Source of the DNA: Platycnemis pennipes
Taxonomy: Eukaryota > Arthropoda > Insecta > Odonata > Platycnemididae
Direction: 5' to 3'
DNA: 64,000 nucleotides
Assembly (NCBI GenBank): GCA_933228895.1
Contig: OW121854.1
Span: 56,214,609-56,278,608, forward strand
Shown piece by piece: positions 44,670 through 56,610 of the stretch (its first letter is position 1; every line of letters starts with the position of its first letter). The notes under the pieces are model-generated. The model did no database searches and had not been told where the DNA came from. It saw only the letters and a program-made list of their open reading frames with translations. Position numbers and translations under genes: made by a program.

Positions 44670-47040
44670 GCAATGTTAAATCTGATCTCAGGAGTCGGAT
44701 GGAGCACCTTAAAGCATAATTCTTTTACTGTTTCCCTGAATAATGTTTGCCTAGATCATTCCCACCATGTTCCACTGCTCGAGGAGGTAACTTATATCGC
44801 GCTCAATGAACAATGAATTATGGGGACTAGGTCGATGTGGTCGGTACCGTACCGGATTCAATTGGGGTCGGGTTGTGTAATGGAATTAATATTGCTCTTT
44901 CATTGGTGGTCTGGGTATGAATCAAGGCAGAGGTAGATAGTTTTCATCGGTTAACAGGCCACTACTTGAGCACTTTGAGGAGAGCATTTCGAATTCAGTG
45001 CTCCATTCGTTTTATGAAATGTTAGAACATGTACCATTAGACGCTTTCATACTCCAGCAAAGCTACTGCCATGGTTCAATGTCCTAAAATGGGATGCATT
45101 TTTCCCGGCACGTAAAATAAGCATATCTGCCTGAAACCACTTACATTACTTCGTTAGGTTAGAAGCCAAATTAGATTGATTATATTTATTTTTTTGACTC
45201 GAAAGTTTTGGTTATTGCATAAGACTTTGCTGAAATTAATATAAAGTTATTTTAAACTTCTTACCGCTAATCCCGAAGCCATGTTATTGACTATTCCGTT
45301 TATTAAATTACCATTTGAATTAAAATGCCCTATTTCCTTCAGTGACGCAATTAACCATGACATCTGTCGCTTCCCTTCAACAATTAACTAACTAGAACTA
45401 ATAAAAGTATACTCAGTGATTTCCTCGAGAGGATTATGAGTGACCACCTCTCAAAATAGAAATTATATTCTCTACCAATACTCACCAGGTCAATCACGTG
45501 GATGATATATTTCCTGGGCCTTGTTCATATTATGATGGAATGTTCTGAAATTGGTCGGAAGGTTCTCAATATGAAATAGCATACTTAAATGTTTAACACT
45601 GCATTCGTAACATGGAATGCAGATTTTTTTCACATGATGTTTGCAGTTAATTACTGATTGGTCATAAACTATTAATAAATTCACAAAAAGGAGCCATGAT
45701 TTCAGAGGAAATTGTTTAACATTATGACGTGATATTTGATTTATTGTTATTTAAAGAATAGCTTGATAAAGTACATTTTAAGGCACAATATCTCCCTTAA
45801 AGATATTCATTTATGGGAAGAATTGGTGAGAGGAAGAAAGACAAAGGAATATGAAACGAAGTGCAAATTTGTGCATGTGAAAGTAACTGACTTTAATTAC
45901 GTTTTCTGGTTGTCATTTAACCCTTGTTCATTTCTCTCACGTGGCACGGTCATGAATGCGTGCATCTTTAATTTATTTTCAATGCCTGCACCCGGTCTTC
46001 TACCTCGGAGGAAAAGGAAATCCATCCACTTCGGAGAGGGCAGTCGCAAGGCGCAATACCCTCGGCGCTCAAGGCTGCGATTGAGGGGAGGGAAAAAGTT
46101 TATCTCCATCCGCCCTCGCCCACCCTCACCCTCAGCCAGACACGCAATCATAACTCCGGATCGGTTGAAGGACTGAGAGGCCGTTGAAAGGAGGAAAGAA
46201 GCAGAGTCATCCCATCGTATGGCGAAGACCGACGCCTCTTTTTACGCCCTACTATATCAGCCTGTGGGGGTTGCTTTGGTCTTTTCCCACGGACCCTCAT
46301 GTTTACCCTTGGTCAACTGTCACTCCGAGTACCATCTCTCTAAAAGTTTCCACAATAGGTGTTTGGAAAATTAATTTCATTGGCGTGACAGCATCGTGAA
46401 GCACTTTTACGCTTCTTAATGTTTGAATTTTTTCCCGCGTTACCATTGAGTATGGAGTTTTGAGATGATGCAACTATTTTGAGGATATCTAAATCTAAAC
46501 GTCGTGATATAAGTCAGTGTTTCAATCAATGAGAAACTAATTATTTTTCAGCAGTTTGAATGTAATTTAAAATGAATTATTTTATCATCCTAATTAACGG
46601 AAGTATCGCATCATCTTAATTAACGGAATTAAATTTTATCATCCTAAATTGATTTAAGATGGTCCACCCATATATTTACAATGAAGATAATCAGTGAGTT
46701 CCAAGTCTAGCATAGAAGCTCGTCAGGGTAGTGTGTAGTAACATGGCGCCTTGAATTTATGAAAGTTTTTAAAGGTAGGCAGAATTTTAATATCGGAAAT
46801 ATTTCCGATATTACTGATAGATCTGAGTAATGAAGGTGGCCGATACTTCGCAAATTTTATGATTAAATAATGAATAAAGAACTATGTGATTCACTTTATC
46901 TAATACAAAATTTAAAATATTCTTTTACTTTTTGGAAAGATGAAGATCTTTTATTCTGTAACAACTTAACCTAGAAAAAATTGAGCTTTATTATAATCTT
47001 AGTTTTTTAAATGTAATTGTAGTAGTGGCCTTAGGCTCCA
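44670..47040. other. No recognised gene; GC-rich patch at 45.92-46.32 kb
   Basis: AT-rich except for the patch, whose 146-codon frame (45736-46176) is basic and low in complexity with no domain. A perfect palindrome lies at 46789-46812. Confidence 0.35.
46789..46812. repeat. Perfect 24-bp palindrome
   Basis: AATATCGGAAAT followed by its exact reverse complement, no spacer. It shares TATCGGAAATATTT with the hairpin at 39.53 kb, and a further GGCCGATACTT half-match lies 40 bp downstream. It may be the end of an unclassified repeat. Confidence 0.85.
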
Positions 47041-47130
47041 AGCGTTTCCACCAGTGAAGGGTACCGACACCGGGCAAATTACACAACAATTAAATTTAAA
47101 AATTTTAATTTTTGGTAATCAAAACATTAT

Positions 47131-47205
47131 TGCTATGGGCGGGATTTGAACCCGCGACCTTTCAGGTGCCAGGCCAGCGTGTTACCAACCTTACTACCTA
47201 GCCTG
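47131..47205 (-). mobile_element. tRNA-derived SINE head, well preserved
   Basis: The minus strand has A-box-like AGGTTGGTAACACGCTGG and B-box GGTCGCGGGTTCAAATCCCG. The T-arm stem GCGGG/CCCGC is perfect. GCTAGGT pairs with CCATAGC at five of seven positions as a relic acceptor stem. The D arm and anticodon arm are poor, with no T33-like position in the best loop, so a functional tRNA is unlikely. Confidence 0.6.
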
Positions 47206-47329
47206 CATGGAAGTTTTTTTTTCAGTGTTAGTTGATAATAACGTAATACACTCAGAGAATTTACTGTAGTTGTATTACGATGAGACCCAATCCCACGTCA
47301 TCTATGATCCCACTTATTCCACGTTCCAC

Positions 47330-47970
47330 ACGGCTCAACATCCATAAAAAGAACCATTCCCACCCACTCTCATTTCCTGGGGCCTTCCCTTCATGTGCAC
47401 TGTACGTATCCATCCCTTTCTGACCCCCTCGCTCTCATTCACTCTTCCGAACGTGTCCCCATTCCCTTCACCCCTCCCTTTCATTCTCCTCTTGGTTCCC
47501 CCACACGAAATGGATTCACACAATATCCGGGATGCTCCACCCAAAAAAAAGGGCGGGAATATAGAAAGGGAGTGAACAAGGGAGAGAGAGAAAGAGTGTG
47601 TGTAAAGTGTTTTTCTCCCCACTTCACTTTGGTGGATTTTTTCGGTCGCGGTGGAGAGGAACAGAGTCGCGTGCTCGGGGTCAGTGAGGTGGTGTGGGCG
47701 GGGCCGCGTCGCTTCGTTGCGTTTTTAGATGCGGAAGGGCGCAAGGGAACGGGACGAAGTGAAAGGATCGGATAGAGTGACGTTTGGGAGATCGAATGGA
47801 GTCTGGGGAGGGAAAAAGGGGCCACGAAGATTGAAGAAGGGGGTTGGGAGGGGGTTGTCACCCAGCGAGTCAGGAAATGCTTGAAAGGAGGATGTGCCGA
47901 GATGGTGGATGAAGCTTCCGCCTTGAGTCCTCCGGACCGGGAAGGTCTTTCTGTTGGAAGGAAAAAGAAA
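47330..47970. other. CpG-rich island, candidate promoter
   Basis: The left half is C-rich, the right half G-rich and CpG-dense, with a GC box GGGCGGGGC at 47696-47704. Overlapping frames of 126 codons on both strands are compositional. A promoter or first exon is plausible from composition; I see no donor site or start I would defend. Confidence 0.3.
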
Positions 47971-48221
47971 ATTTGTCGTTGAGTAATGATTCAAGATGGT
48001 CAACGTGTCTGCGCTGGTGACACTCGTGCTGAAAAGTTGGCAGGGCAAACAAAGAAGTGACGTATACCTTCACTAACCTAAACTTTCCTGGGTTAAACAT
48101 CTCTTTTGTTCAGTAAAACTGGAGGAAATCCCAAAGCCGTAACTTTAAAGAAGTGTTTGAGTGAATGGTAATAAGTGTCTTTGGATTTTAGTTTTATATC
48201 TCTTCAATTTGTGGGAAGGTG

Positions 48222-48256
48222 GGGTCACTGGCGTAGACAAATCCTCGCAAACCCTG
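48222..48256 (+). repeat. Short direct repeat, copy 1
   Basis: GGGTCACTGGCGTAGACAA, then ATCCTCGCAAACCCTG. It matches 48383-48418 with a few changes, offset about 161 bp. Confidence 0.7.
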
Positions 48257-48382
48257 TTTGGGCGCGAATTTATGAATTACTAAAGTGACTGATCATCTTG
48301 AGCAAGTGAATCTAAGTGAATGAGTGTGCGTGAGTGAGGTTTAATGGAATTTATTTTTTCTTTTTCTATTTGGTTGACACTT

Positions 48383-48418
48383 GGGTCACTGGCGTAGGAG
48401 AAATCCTCGAAAACCCTG
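48383..48418 (+). repeat. Short direct repeat, copy 2
   Basis: GGGTCACTGGCGTAGGAGA, then AATCCTCGAAAACCCTG. Both copies follow the GC-rich island and may be parts of a degraded tandem or a repeated regulatory motif. Confidence 0.7.
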
Positions 48419-48429
48419 ATTGCAACTAT

Positions 48430-49860
48430 GCGTGTGATTTACGATCCGCCTATGATCCCCACCTTGTGCCTCTTTAAGATTACGGCTTTGAGTTTTACTC
48501 CAATTTTACTTTTCACACGGCCGTAGATAAGTTCCTCTATTCTTCTTATTTGTCTGTATAGCTACAGGGTTTACTTGATAAAAATTTAATATTCATCTTA
48601 AAAATAGAAAGTTACTTTTCCCATGAGAATGTGTCACTACAATGCGTTTACCATTTAATGGAGTCATTACGCCCAGAGTAATATTGTATTCAACTACACT
48701 GTGTAACGTTGTATGTACCTGTGACGTAATGTTTAACATATTACCTAAGTAAATGCCGTAAATAATGAAACCCATTCTACTAATAACTTATCAGTGGAAA
48801 AGTACGGAAGTTCATTTTTGTTATGAAACTTACTCCTATATTTGTTTTTTAAACAAGTTTGAAAACTCTTCGAAAAATCAGGTCTCTGTTATAACTTTTA
48901 TCCTTTCCGAGGGATGAAAACTGTCGCAGAGGGTCTTTTTAAACGAACATTCTGGGTTTTGGTGTGAAAATGAACTGTCTATTTTTCACCAATATAAATG
49001 AAGGTTACTCTCATTACTCCATTAATAATATTTTTGTCATGACATCATCATTAGAATGACTACGACAATGGGGTCATTATTCTTTGCGCAGCTGCCTTAC
49101 TGAGAGGCAGACACGACGTGGACTGCTTTTCGTTCAGCTACTTTGCGACCCATCTAAAATGGGCGAACCTACGAGGAACACATTTCATTACTCCCGCTAT
49201 TCTTTCTCCAGGGATCTGTGAACGCAAAACACCTACTTGTCAGGTCAGGGTCATGGCATACTGCGAGAGAGAGCTTTCTAAATTTCGGAGGGATGGTAAC
49301 CACCGATTCAACTGCAAATTTATTTAACTTTAAGGTTAGAGGCGGTGAATTGATATCCTCAGTATGGTAGGTTTTGATGGAATTTACCTACTTTTATTTG
49401 TATTTCATTAATCCGTTAAGTTATAGGTTATTTATTTTCACATCGGGCGGTCGAATTAACTATACAGTGATTGAATTGTAAATTTCTTTCAGTTAAACTA
49501 AGTAAAATGGCTTGAAATCCTACATTACTCAGTCAGATATTTGATATATTATCTGGTAATCATCCTTCATGTATTTAACTTTTATTTTATCACTCGATTC
49601 ATTATATTTACTATTATTTAAATAATCTAACTGAAGACTCATTCCAAATGTAATATTTCTTTAAGGGGGTGTATTTTTGTGACCTGGATAATTGATAACT
49701 GTAACAATTGGTTGAGTCATCCTTTCTAACGCTATTAATTAAAAAGCTCTTGTTGGATAAGTAACTGGTATAGGTATTTGGGATGTATACTTCTTGATAT
49801 TATAAACCTCTAAAAACTCTCTAACTACTCTCTAACAGTTTAAATCTTGCATCTATTCAA
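48430..49860. other. No recognised feature
   Basis: AT-rich with short chance frames only. Confidence 0.4.
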
Positions 49861-49889
49861 CAAAAATCAATATCCTTCATCACGACAAT

Positions 49890-50125
49890 CGATACGGTCG
49901 GCCGGTCTAAGCCATCCCAGTTCTGAGACCGCACGGTGAGTAAAATTTACATAGATACCCGGAGGAAAGCTCATTTCCCAGTCACACCTGTGGTTTCACA
50001 GACGATCTGCCGTCCGGAAATCGGCCAGAGTGGGTTTATGTGGACGTGTCCTAAGAGGATTGTCGGAGATTTGAACCAGGGACCTCGTAACCGAACAATA
50101 TGCCCACAAGTCCACCACATTTCAT
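49890..50125 (-). mobile_element. tRNA-derived SINE (type 2)
   Basis: The minus strand head has A-box-like TGTGGTGGACTTGTGGGC and B-box CCTGGTTCAAATCTCC (50069-50084). The body continues to ATCTATGTAAATTTTACTC, CCGTGCGGTCTCAG, which parallels the type 2 body at 54.45 kb (ATCTTTAAAATTTTACCCTGCG). About 230 bp, no clear target duplication. Confidence 0.6.
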
Positions 50126-50386
50126 AGGATTAATCACATTTAGGGAAATAGGATAAAGGAAAATAAAGAAGAGAACAAGATAATGACGACCATTTTTCGT
50201 TTTTTGAGTTTTGATTTGTGAGCCTTATTCGTCATAAAAATCAGATCAAGAAGAAATAAGTGATCAGAGGTTTACACACGTAAAAAATCGATCCCTCACA
50301 GACAGCAGGGGCTCTCAGTATGAGAAAATACGATAAACGGGGAGAGGAAAAGGTAAAATTGTCAGATGAAACTATATAAAATTATG

Positions 50387-50629
50387 CAAATATAAATTCA
50401 AACAGTAGGTGAAAGAAAGAGATAGTGAACATACATAAAACATTAAACACAACGGTGGTGTGGAGATGAAATGATGGTCGAAAACACATGGAAAAAATTT
50501 CACCTTGACCAGGTGAAATTTTTTCCATGTGTTTTCGACCATCATTTCATCTCCACACCACCGTTGTGTTCAATGTTTTATGTATGTTCACTATCTCTTT
50601 CTTTCACCTACTGTTTGAATTTATATTTG
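50387..50629. repeat. Near-perfect 119-bp-arm palindrome, 5-nt spacer
   Basis: Arms 50387-50505 and 50511-50629 are reverse complements with one mismatch (CATTAAACAC against GTGTTCAATG). The spacer is TGACC, and the centre reads CACCTTGACCAGGTG. Homology stops abruptly at both outer ends. A single-strand fold would form a 119-bp hairpin. No transposase and no obvious target duplication are present. It could be a recent foldback rearrangement or a read/assembly artefact. Confidence 0.97.
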
Positions 50630-50649
50630 TGTATTTGCGCCTATGGCGT

Positions 50650-52835
50650 TATGTATGAATGGTGATTTGTGCATATAAAATTATGGGTATTCTGCCATCT
50701 GAAAAGCTATTTAGTTGAAGAAAGATAGCGTTGACGTAATAAAAAAAATTGATACACATAAAATGATGCATCAAACAGATATACACAGGAGTTGAATTGC
50801 TGGTGGGACATTTTTATTTATGTTAGAGTTAATATCGATATCAGTTTACCGTCTCATGATCCTCTACTTTTGTAAAAACGGGGTATTGAAGCTGGAAAAA
50901 TAGCCATGAGACTTTTCATGAGCACAATTTAAGTGATTGATCCGCATTTCTTTCCGTTTAAACAAGCCTAAACGTGAAAATGTTGTTAATTCTTCTCACG
51001 GATAATCGTGGTTGATGGAGGGAAAATAACAGTATAAAAAATGCTATTCATCAATATTTGCGTGAATTTTAAAACATTTTTCTCAATTCCAAGTATGTGA
51101 ATGACCGAACTTGTGAGGAATTACATTCTGTAGTCAGAAGAAACATTGCCAAACAAAATAAGTTTTGACAGAGTTCTGACTTAAATATGAATGATGTTTG
51201 GTTAGCCGACAAAATTTGCATATATTAAAAATTCTTTATGATTCGTTTTAGTATCATTTCCTTAATTTTTGCAATTTTGCGAATTCATTAAGCGCATAAA
51301 TACTTGCATAGGTGTTTTTAGTAAAATGTACGAAAAGGAGAATAGAGAAAAATGTAATGGTAGTAATGAGGCGAAAGATGATTTCTTCATATTTAAATTC
51401 GAGGGAAGGAATTTTATTGTGGATATTTGGGAGATGATCCAATTTTGAGTCGCAAAAATGTAAATAGTAGGAAATGTCAAATAAGCGAAAGTAAAATTCA
51501 GGAAATGCTAGGAAGATGAAAGAAATAATTGATAAAAGAAGATGCAGTAAAGACATTCGTATGAGTAGACAAAGTATATGGATGACATTCGATCAAATAA
51601 ATTCATAATCCTCGAAATATCAACTATAATTCCAAACAATAACCTAACCACAATTCTGGCTGGGAATTCATCAAGTTTTTTCATATCAATTAAGGATCCC
51701 ATTAGTTTATTCAAGTGTAAGTAATTTTGGTCTTTTAAACTTGAATCGAGAGATCAAAGAACATAATATTAATTAATTAAGAATAATAATTCATAATCAG
51801 TTTTACGCTTAATATTCAATTCGAAAAATTTAGCATTTTTTTTTGCTTAGTGGCTCGAGCTAAGCAAAGTTTTCCGTATTAGTTTGAGTAAAAATTAAAA
51901 CCTACATCACCAAGCGAGGGACCATCTACCTTACCTTAAAAACTTACCAAGCGAGGGATCAACTTAAAAAAATATGGCAATTTTTCACGCGCACCATCTG
52001 TTACTGATGCAAGTGTGAGTTGGAGCTTGCGATGGAGAATCGGTTGCTAAGAGCACCTGCCCCTTTCAATACACTATGCATGCGCCTTAGGTAAACGCTT
52101 TCCTTCGCACTCAGGTGTTTGAGGCGAGTTCCATGTGCCCTTGCTCTTGATTCTGCTTAGTGGAAGTTAAAGGCTTTCCAGAATTAGGTTAGTGGATTAG
52201 ACGATCTTAAAAAATGTATAACCCCCCTCTTTAATTTGTAGGGTAATTCTATTGACGCAGCTGTTAGCATTTTATTCTATTCCCTCTCTATATTTTATTA
52301 TATTGTGAAACTAAGGTGGCGAAGGAAGTTTTTATGACGGAAGCTAAAGCTGACGAGAGTAATGAATTTCATTTCAAAACCAATGTGCAAATGTATTTGT
52401 TAATTACAGTGGTTTTCTCGTTTTTCAGTGCACGTGTACACATTAAATCGAGCTCAATTCTCCCTTCATGAGTCGTTATTGGAGTGCGTGAAATTATTAC
52501 ATTGTTTGTGATGGGATTGAAACCGTTTTGCGTTTTTATTGAAAATTATTTTAACGTGAAAAGGGCTTTTTGCGTGCTGATAAAATGTTATTGATATGAT
52601 GCGTTGTTATTTTTTAAAGCTATTATGTTCTGAAAAGTTGAAAAATATTTTGTAAGCATAAAATATTTCTCTTTATTCACTAAAATTCTGCACCGTTTTG
52701 TCAGAATGAATTTTTCACACACGTGTTGTTCCGAAAAACCTCTCTTTCAGAACTTCAGAGCCCAGGGCTCTCCAAATCCTTGGCTTATCGGGGATTCTGC
52801 CTCAGAATAACGTCTACGCCACGACTGGAATATAA
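50650..52835. other. AT-rich interval with no recognised gene
   Basis: Only a minimal repeat was noted: ACCAAGCGAGGGA occurs twice about 38 bp apart near 51910 and 51947. The minus-strand 100-codon frame (51556-51254) is AT-driven and without family resemblance. Confidence 0.4.
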
Positions 52836-52844
52836 AACACCTTT

Positions 52845-52925
52845 ATTGCTGAGCGGTAGCGTGGTAAGCGTTTGAGCCACATGAGCCAGGCTTATCCCTT
52901 TAAATCCCTGGTAATTTTAACCTCG
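52845..52925 (+). mobile_element. tRNA-like SINE head, weak B box
   Basis: A-box-like GAGCGGTAGCGTGGTAAGCG is followed about 30 bp on by CCCTTTAAATCCCTGG, a degenerate B box. Probably an old SINE head. Confidence 0.4.
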
Positions 52926-52929
52926 ATTA

Positions 52930-53600
52930 AAACGAGACATCTCTTTAAATAAGTGAACCCGTTGGAAGGCGAAAAAGGTTATTATTTGTGTGCAAGTTGC
53001 GCACAAGACATTCAACTAAAGTATGAAAAAAATAATGTTTGTTGACGGAAATCACTCAAACGCTTCTATTGACTCACGTTTGTGAAGTTTATTCTTTATT
53101 TGAGATGCGTAAACCTCAGATGATAACTAAATTTTGCAGTAAAGAAAAAAAGAGTGAGAATATGGTTTTTATAATTTACCTAATACAATACGCTGAAAAT
53201 TCCATCCAATGTTACGCTGGAATTATATTACTCACCAAAAGAATTCAATTTTCCGTGCGTAAAATAAAAAAAACACAATTTTGTCGTTACACAGTCAAAG
53301 AAATATTTCAAATAATTTTCGTGAATGACGTGTTAAAAAGTTATCTTATATATGTAATGAACTAATTTATATTGGATATGAGCATCCGAAGGATTTGTAA
53401 TTAATAAATATTAATAACATAACTTTTAGAGAATAGATAAATATAATTTTTATGTAGCATCGTGCCTATAAAGTTTAATTACTTACAGTATCACTTTTGC
53501 TGTTAAGTGGCTTATATTTTTGATGATACTTTGTAATTTGTAAGCGTAGCAAAAAAGGCCATGTGGCATCAAGATAGCAGTAGGGCAATAGAATTAAAGT
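52930..53600. other. AT-rich interval; 108-codon frame of doubtful meaning
   Basis: The plus-strand frame 53039-53365 is AT-rich throughout and has no domain or splice context. I regard it as chance. Confidence 0.4.
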
Positions 53601-53610
53601 AGAAATATTT

Positions 53611-53795
53611 CAGGGAACGAAGGAAAGTTGGAGAGAAACCTGGCGTCGGCGTTTGCCTAATTTTAGTGAAAAGCACCAAGTGGGTCCACTGTTTAGCGTC
53701 TCATCTGACGGACGGAGTACTGAACTTAAAGTGTGGCACAGGACTCAAGTACCTGATAGCTGTGAGTAGAGCTCAAGTCAAATTGACTCCCACAT
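53611..53795 (-). mobile_element. tRNA-derived SINE (type 1), head degraded
   Basis: The plus strand reads GGAGAGAAACCTGGCGTCGG, CGTTTGCCTAATTTTAGTG, AAAGCACCAAGTGGGTCCAC and CATCTGACGGACGGAGTACTG, the inverted type 1 body. On the minus strand the head keeps only a B-box-like TACTTGAGTCCTGTG. Confidence 0.7.
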
Positions 53796-54444
53796 TGTGT
53801 CTTAATTGTATCTACTCTTGGTTCATGAGTAAGGTAAAGAAAGAAATATAAAAAATATTCGACTTTATACAAGTCTGGGGGAAAATTAAAAAAAAATTCA
53901 AAATCATAAACCTGGCGGAGTAGACATAAGTGTTGCAAGTAAGTTTTAATCTGGGCATTACTTCAAATCTACAGTGGATAAATAAAGATAACTAAATACG
54001 GTGAAAAAACAAGAATCGTATTTTGCAACATTTTTCAGTGGATATTCAAGAAGTTTAAATCGGCTACTGGAGGACTAGAAGCCTAGAAGAATAAGAAGAA
54101 TCGGCGTCTGGAAACCCTAGAGTTCAGAAGGTTGTTATCAAGATTAAAGTTACTAAAGAAATTTAAGTCACAGGAATTCAAATCTGGGACTACTGGCGTC
54201 TACCACTACACTGTATCAACTGTGCAGAAAGAATTGACAAAATCTGAGAAATAATAGGGATCAACTAGGAGTGGAATAGAAGGGTAGAAGGAGTACAAAA
54301 AAAGAGTTTTTTTTCTCAATCACATTACACGACTGTGACGTAATCTAAGTATAATCATATCAAACATACTTTTGCCATACTTTATTATCAAATTACTAAG
54401 TTTATTCCTGGTAAATATTATCTTGACGGCTAGCCAGGTTACAT

Positions 54445-54640
54445 GGGTCCACCCCATGCCACACGACCTTGTGGTGGATCGCAGGGTAAAATTTTAAAGA
54501 TGCAGATTTAAAATAAGTGTCGGAATATCGACGAAAAAGCTCTGATTCTGCGGGGATCCGAACCGAGGCACACGGGGTGGAGAGCCAGTACTCTTGCTAC
54601 GAGGCTAACACGAGGGTGACGCTCAAGTCAAATTGATAAG
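54445..54640 (-). mobile_element. tRNA-derived SINE (type 2)
   Basis: The minus-strand head has TTAGCCTCGTAGCAAGAGTA around the A box and CTCGGTTCGGATCCCCG as B box (54553-54569). The body carries ATATTCCGACACTTATTTTA, ATCTGCATCTTTAAAATTTT and GCGATCCACCACAAGGTCG. Its outer GCTCAAGTCAAATTGA (54622-54637) also occurs at the head end of the SINE at 53.78 kb. Confidence 0.7.
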
Positions 54641-54959
54641 TAATGGTGACATAGTTATTAGGAGTTTCAGCATAGAAGAGCAGCATTGTTAAAGGCGCCA
54701 CCGGGTGAGGTACGCGACGTAGGATTTAGTTAGTCACCCACGCCTGGCATCCTTGCAAATTTATCCCGAAGGGTGAGATATTTTTTAGCCTTTATCTCGA
54801 TTTTGCGGTTTTTCACCCACACTCGTTTTTCAACGGTGAAAGCTGTTTCCATTTGTGGGCTGTCACTGATGTCCCTCGCGAGAGTGAATACATTTATGAC
54901 TTCACATCATATATATTAATTCATATTTAGGTGTGAAGGAAAATGGATAACATGAGCTA

Positions 54960-55115
54960 GTCGAAGAGAAATATAAACGAGGATGAGTAAAATATGGCGG
55001 GAAAAGAATTAGGATGGGGAAGTTAGAGAAAGACAGAAATAGGTTATGGCGGGAGTATTGAGATGTAAATAGAATTTTGAAGAGGATGTTAGTGGAGAAA
55101 ATTAAGGTAAACCTG
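54960..55115 (+). mobile_element. Possible LINE tail fragment, very degraded
   Basis: Reads KIWREK, GEVRERQK and VMAGVLR with stops, faintly like the EEVLERxGERRxLL / WxGHVLR region of the type 2 tail. Also shares GATGTTAGTGGAGA with the copy near 63.55 kb. Low confidence. Confidence 0.2.
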
Positions 55116-55119
55116 GAGT

Positions 55120-56600
55120 TATACTCCTAATTATTCTGGATTTCAGGACAGAGTGAAATTATGCAGATTTAAAAAGGGATTTATGTAGGAAGGATCGGTG
55201 TTGAAGGAAAGCAAGAACCGATACATGTGGATGTAAAAATAGCAGACATGTACTATCCGAAAACCTACATTGGGCACCAAAGTAAAATGCTGAACGTGAA
55301 ATTTTATTAATTCTTCCAATATGCCATTATTATCTTATAATATTTACGTGTAAAAGATATATTATATATTCCAACGGGGTATGAATTAAAATCATAATTA
55401 TTTTTATTGCTCATATCAGCCAAACATCTAATGTTGTCTACCTGGCGTATCAATTAAGATCAAATGTAACTACTATTGTGATCGTCGGAATGATCACGGC
55501 TTATTTTATTTATAGGCTTATTATCTTTGTATACATTATAATTTGTTATCTTTGGCTAATATACCTAGATTCTTGTAAAATATGTTAATACGTATTAACG
55601 CTATTCACAGCGTGAACAAGATTGAAATTTGGATTAAAAAAACTATTTGACTTTTTCCCTTATTGTTTGAAATTGCCAGTTATAGCTACCAGCCATATGA
55701 ATGAAATTTTGAGCCGATGTTTAGGTCTCGTTAAAAATATTTTCGCATTTGTAATTAAAATTCAATTAATATTTCCTAATTGAGGTTCTCTTGAATTGAC
55801 GAAAATGGAGGGATATACTATGTAATGTCATTATAAGTTTGTTCAGGAACATGGCAATATTGGTCGTATACAAAGGTCATTTATTTTCTAGTCAATTATA
55901 CCATTCTCATGCATTAATTAATTTTAATTGATAATCTGTCAGATTTTTTGAAAACATTTGGATTTTGCCCTTAGAAATTTTAATTCTGAAAGAACAAAGC
56001 ACTTCTTTATTTCAAAAGGAATTTCATATTGCATGGAAAAATTTGGGCTCTCTAAAACAAAATAAAAGTTATCACTTTTCAGGAATAATGGCATGGGGTT
56101 AATGAATAATTTAGGTGGAAAATAAATTCAGACTAAAGACTCTGCTAAATTGATGACTAAACAGTATAATATATTCGTGAAATAAAAGTGTGCTTATTGA
56201 AGTTAAACATGATTATAAAGTTTCCAACGAAATCTCTAAATAGGAATATTTCTCGAGCTTGCAATTTTTGACTCATTTCTCTTTTCCTCGACGTTTTTCT
56301 CCAATCTTTTTTCTACATATATACCTTATTTCCTCCAGTTCAATGCTTCAGTGTATTTGTAGTGATCACGGGGTATACTAAATAGTTTACTTCTTGGGCT
56401 CCCATGGTTTGCATTCCCACTGCTGCAGTTCTTTATTAAGTGTACACCATATTAATGTGGATTACTCTAGGTTGAATATCATCAAAAACGTCCAGTCTCA
56501 CATAATCTGTTAAAATAATTTTATCTCCATTAGTGATCGTAAATGGTAAAAATACATAATGACCTTTTTCTAAAATAAATTAATGATTCTAAATATTGAG
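55120..56600. other. AT-rich interval with no recognised feature
   Basis: No frames, boxes or repeats of note. Confidence 0.45.
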
Positions 56601-56610
56601 ATGCAGATTA

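Noticed and set aside
45736..46176. 146-codon plus-strand frame
   Set aside because: Basic low-complexity second half and AT-driven first half; no domain and no splice context.
47131..47205. Functional tRNA gene
   Set aside because: T arm is perfect but acceptor pairing is 5 of 7 and the D and anticodon arms fold poorly; a SINE head is more likely.
53039..53365. 108-codon plus-strand frame in AT-rich DNA
   Set aside because: Lys/Ile/Phe-rich as expected from AT-rich sequence; nothing supports coding.
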